Assembly (NCBI GenBank): GCA_947307005.1
Contig: CAMZHY010000143.1
Location: forward strand, 1 to 8,369
Direction: 5' to 3'
Source: an uncultured Planctomycetaceae bacterium
GTDB taxonomy: Bacteria > Planctomycetota > Planctomycetia > Pirellulales > Thermoguttaceae
DNA: 8,369 nt
Position 1 is the first letter of the stretch. Every line of letters starts with the position of its first letter. The notes under the pieces were generated by a model. It worked only from the letters and a program-made list of their open reading frames with translations, was not told the origin of the DNA and searched no databases. Shown piece by piece: positions 6,570 to 8,369 of this stretch. Both the position numbers and the translations under genes were made by a program.

Positions 6570-6580
6570 TCTTTTCTCCG
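6570..6580 (-). promoter_or_regulatory. Ribosome-binding site that fixes the start of the multiheme gene
   Basis: On the minus strand CGGAG (6576-6580) precedes the ATG at 6569 by the 6-nt spacer AAAAGA, an ideal Shine-Dalgarno distance. The alternative in-frame ATG, 30 bp upstream at 6599, follows CGCGCCTTCTT, which has no purine run. Starting at 6569 also gives a compact signal peptide without ten extra polar residues in front. Confidence 0.7.
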
Positions 6581-6656
6581 AAAAAGGAAAAACGTTCATA
6601 AGAAGGCGCGTCGACGGCGTTCAAACGACCGTTTCAAAACGTCCGCCAACTCGTAA

Positions 6657-6685
6657 ATTATATGTCAGAAAAACGCGCCGTTCAA
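6657..6685 (-). promoter_or_regulatory. Sigma-70-like promoter of the multiheme gene
   Basis: Reading the minus strand, TTGAAC (6685-6680) is followed by a 17-bp spacer and a perfect TATAAT (6662-6657). Transcription would start near 6650, leaving about an 80-nt leader before the ATG at 6569. That leader contains an imperfect palindrome AAACG-N2-CGTTT (plus-strand 6623-6634). The strength of the match makes this one of the better promoters in the window; activity is inferred. Confidence 0.65.
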
Positions 6686-6695
6686 CCTTTGAACG
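6679..6695. promoter_or_regulatory. Palindrome overlapping the -35 box, candidate operator
   Basis: CGTTCAA and TTGAACG form perfect 7-bp inverted arms around a 3-bp CCT spacer (whole site CGTTCAACCTTTGAACG). One arm contains the -35 hexamer of the promoter described above, so a dimeric protein bound here would compete with or recruit RNA polymerase. No regulator gene is visible in the window and the symmetry could be fortuitous. Confidence 0.45.
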
Positions 6696-6772
6696 CAAAC
6701 CGTTGGAAAACGCCCAGAACGCGCGCCGTAGCTTAAAGCTTAAAATAACGTCGCTGTTATCACGTTGAGAAA

Positions 6773-7168
6773 TCAGAAATAACCGGATAAAATGGCAAAA
6801 TCGATGAAGACCAAAATCCAAGAAACGATATTTAGACCAAAAAGGATTTTCATCTTCTTTGTCGATAAGTATTTTCTTTTAGAAAAGTAAACGTACGCCA
6901 ATAACACAGGGGAGATCTTGATAGCGGAAAAGACGCTTATTCCCGTCAGAAAAGAGAGATCATTGACGTTAAAAGATTGAAGGTGAAAAAAGTAAAAAAG
7001 GTCAATCCAACACAACAGCAGTCCAATGACGTTTAACGTCATTACAAGCTTGATTACGGGCCCGCTTGCAAGCTTGACTCCCCTTTTTATCGGGTCCAGA
7101 TTGAGATATTTATCTTTATCTTCCAAGAAATTATCGAGGTCGGTATCCTTGTCGTTTTCGTTCGTCAC
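6773..7168 (-). CDS. Small three-helix membrane protein of unknown function
   Basis: I do not recognise this 131-residue protein. It has a polar, acidic cytosolic-type N-terminus (about 1-35, rich in Asp, Lys and Asn). Three hydrophobic segments follow, at about 41-62, 71-95 and 107-130, suggesting an integral inner-membrane protein; a Lys-rich loop (SKRKYLSTKKMK, 96-107) would lie on the cytoplasmic side. The start is GTG at 7168, supported by GAGGAG (7173-7178) ending 4 nt upstream. No catalytic motif, signal-peptide cleavage site or known domain is apparent. Codon use is clearly AT-richer than in the housekeeping neighbours, so it may be an accessory or recently gained gene. It is 204 bp upstream of the multiheme gene on the same strand, which has its own promoter, so functional linkage is not shown. 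Confidence 0.75.
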   Translation of the reverse strand: MTNENDKDTDLDNFLEDKDKYLNLDPIKRGVKLASGPVIKLVMTLNVIGLLLCWIDLFYFFHLQSFNVNDLSFLTGISVFSAIKISPVLLAYVYFSKRKYLSTKKMKILFGLNIVSWILVFIDFAILSGYF

Positions 7169-7204
7169 TGTTCTCCTCGCGTATAATCAACGCCGTGAAA
7201 AGAA

Positions 7205-7216
7205 TCTCTTTAGAGA
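7205..7216. repeat. Small palindrome upstream of the membrane-protein gene
   Basis: TCTCT-TT-AGAGA is a 5-bp inverted repeat about 37 bp before the GTG start at 7168 (minus-strand gene). Its position fits an operator or -35 region, but a matching promoter is not convincing: only a TTATAC -10-like element (7181-7186, minus strand) is present, without a good -35 box. The rest of 7219-7305 is AT-rich and holds nothing recognisable. Confidence 0.2.
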
Positions 7217-7305
7217 GACATAACATTAAAAAATTGCGAAAGCGTCGATAATCATTATTTTGCCGCCTATGTTTTGAGAAAAAAACTATTCAAGGGAAAT
7301 TTAAC

Positions 7306-7337
7306 AAAAAAAGCCGCTCGAAACTCGAGCGGCTTTT
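7306..7337 (-). terminator. Intrinsic terminator of pheT
   Basis: Bases 7309-7320 and 7326-7337 are perfect 12-bp inverse complements (AAAAGCCGCTCG) with a 5-nt loop. On the minus strand the GC stem is followed by a run of seven T residues (7312-7306), the standard rho-independent layout, 50 bp past the pheT stop. The plus-strand reading has only a four-T tail, so it acts mainly for pheT. Confidence 0.88.
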
Positions 7338-7340
7338 AAC

Positions 7341-7386
7341 GGGGGTTGGGGGCGACTTCTAGGGCGACGACTTGCGGGGGCGGGGG
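7341..7386. other. G-run cluster (plus strand) in the pheT 3' UTR
   Basis: Five G-runs lie in 46 bp: GGGGG at 7341, 7348, 7376 and 7382, and GGG at 7362. The loops are 2, 9, 11 and 1 nt. On the DNA plus strand this could fold as a G-quadruplex with long loops. In the pheT transcript the same bases are C-runs directly after the TAA and before the terminator stem. Function unknown. Confidence 0.4.
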
Positions 7387-8369
7387 TTATCGCAGCGCGA
7401 TTCCGTTCGCTTTGACGAAGTCGAGGAACTGCTGGTGAAAATCTTCGATTTCCGCGCCGGAAAGGGTGTGGTCTTCCGCGCCGATCTCGTAGCGGAACGA
7501 ATAGCTCGCCGTTCCCTTGTCGAGACCTTTGCCCTTGTAGAACGCGACGAAATCGCGCTTGAGGATCAGCGGATGCTTGAACTCGTCGAGTTTGCGCGCG
7601 AGTCCGTCGTAGCCCGACTCGATCGGCCATACGAGCGAGAAATCCTGCCACGAGCCGGGGAATTTCGGGGGCGCTTGGAACGTCGTCTTCGGATAGAGGG
7701 AGCCGCTGATTTTATCAAGTTCTAGTTCGAACCAGACGACCTGACCGCCTTCCGGCGAGACCTTCGCAAGCGTCTCCTTGTCGAGGACGCCGATCGCGCC
7801 GACCTTTTCTTCGCCAACGAAAACGTCCGCCGAATAATCGATCTTCTGCCACGGGGAGACGCTCTCCTTCGTCGGCGCGAAGGAGAAGGTCGAGCCGTTT
7901 TGAAGGAGGAGCGCGCCGATTTCTTCGACCGCCGCCTTGATCTCCAGATAATGGTCGTCGAGCGTCACGCCCGACTGGACGAAGCTCACGCCCGCAAGCC
8001 GTCTCTTTTCGTCGCACTTTTCCGCGCTGTCGACCGGCTTGCGCTGGTCGTCGACGGCGCCCTTGAGGAAATAGACATGCCCGAGTTCAAAGACGCGGAA
8101 GGAATCTTTGAAGGGGCGGTTCTTCGGAACGAGCGCCAAAAGGTTCGGCATGAGCGTCTTGCGCATCTGCGATTCGTAAGGCGCGACTGGATTGAGCAAC
8201 TGGAGCGTTTCGCCCGGCTCGTATCCGATCTTCTTCGTCCATTGGTCGTTCGTCCAGCCGTAGTTGTGAACTTCAAGGAACCCGTAGGCGGACGCGAGAA
8301 GCCGCCTCGCGCGATGCTCGAGTCTGATATATTCGTCAACGTGAAGGGGACGCAGCGGCGCGACGGGCA
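7387..8369 (-). CDS. pheT: Phenylalanine--tRNA ligase beta subunit, C-terminal part (partial)
   Basis: PheT is the beta subunit of the heterotetrameric class II synthetase that charges tRNA-Phe in the cytoplasm; the alpha subunit carries the active site. The frame is open to the window edge, so the N-terminus and start are missing; 326 residues remain, ending at TAA 7389-7387. The first part shows the catalytic-like domain blocks: 'ASAYGFLEVHNYGWT', then NPVAPYESQMRKTLMPNLL and RVFELGHVYF. From about base 7662 to the stop lies the FDX-ACB anticodon-binding fold: PKFPGSWQDFSLV, FVAFYKGKGLDKG, YSFRYEIGAEDHTLSGAEI and a final helix. The usual R-D in the 'xRDL' strand is Q-D here, a small variation. 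An intrinsic terminator follows at 7306-7337. An apparent initiator near 8199 is an internal TTG leucine codon, not the real start. Confidence 0.95.
   Translation of the reverse strand, partial: PVAPLRPLHVDEYIRLEHRARRLLASAYGFLEVHNYGWTNDQWTKKIGYEPGETLQLLNPVAPYESQMRKTLMPNLLALVPKNRPFKDSFRVFELGHVYFLKGAVDDQRKPVDSAEKCDEKRRLAGVSFVQSGVTLDDHYLEIKAAVEEIGALLLQNGSTFSFAPTKESVSPWQKIDYSADVFVGEEKVGAIGVLDKETLAKVSPEGGQVVWFELELDKISGSLYPKTTFQAPPKFPGSWQDFSLVWPIESGYDGLARKLDEFKHPLILKRDFVAFYKGKGLDKGTASYSFRYEIGAEDHTLSGAEIEDFHQQFLDFVKANGIALR

Noticed and set aside
6570..6599. ATG at 6599 as start of the multiheme protein
   Set aside because: No ribosome-binding site precedes it and it would put ten polar residues before the signal peptide; the ATG at 6569 has GGAG at 6 nt spacing.

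Overview
The window looks like a chromosomal segment of a bacterium, most likely a planctomycete. Three things point that way: the form of RuvA and RuvB, a large secreted beta-propeller/multiheme cytochrome of the kind annotated in Planctomycetota as HzsA-related or PSCyt-like, and moderately high-GC coding with a strong CG-dinucleotide habit. A gut-associated Pirellulales-type lineage is possible, since Rpn-type PD-(D/E)XK proteins are common in gut bacteria. That placement is inference.

Left part, plus strand (1-2861). The last 31 codons of what is probably a dihydrodipicolinate-synthase-family protein are followed, at gaps of 42, 46 and 58 bp, by ruvA, ruvB and panC. RuvA and RuvB form the Holliday-junction branch-migration motor. 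PanC makes pantothenate. The first three genes may share a transcript. A tandem 9-bp repeat and a hairpin sit just before the panC ribosome-binding site.

Middle (2862-3926). After a recognisable sigma-70-like promoter comes a lower-GC gene for an Rpn / PD-(D/E)XK nuclease-family 'transposase', which looks like an accessory insertion between housekeeping genes. It has a well-placed internal start that could yield a 59-residue C-terminal protein. This resembles the intragenic antitoxin arrangement described for other Rpn genes. A perfect 15-bp hairpin separates it from the convergent gene.

Right part, minus strand (3927-8369). First is an exported protein of about 880 residues with a propeller-like N-terminal part and three CxxCH heme motifs. 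It is driven by a near-consensus promoter whose -35 box lies in a 17-bp palindrome. Next is an AT-rich gene for a small three-helix membrane protein of unknown function. Last is the C-terminal 326 residues of the phenylalanyl-tRNA synthetase beta subunit, followed by a C-rich 3' UTR and a textbook intrinsic terminator. No tRNA, rRNA, CRISPR array or insertion-sequence end was seen, and no gene-free stretch exceeds 300 bp.
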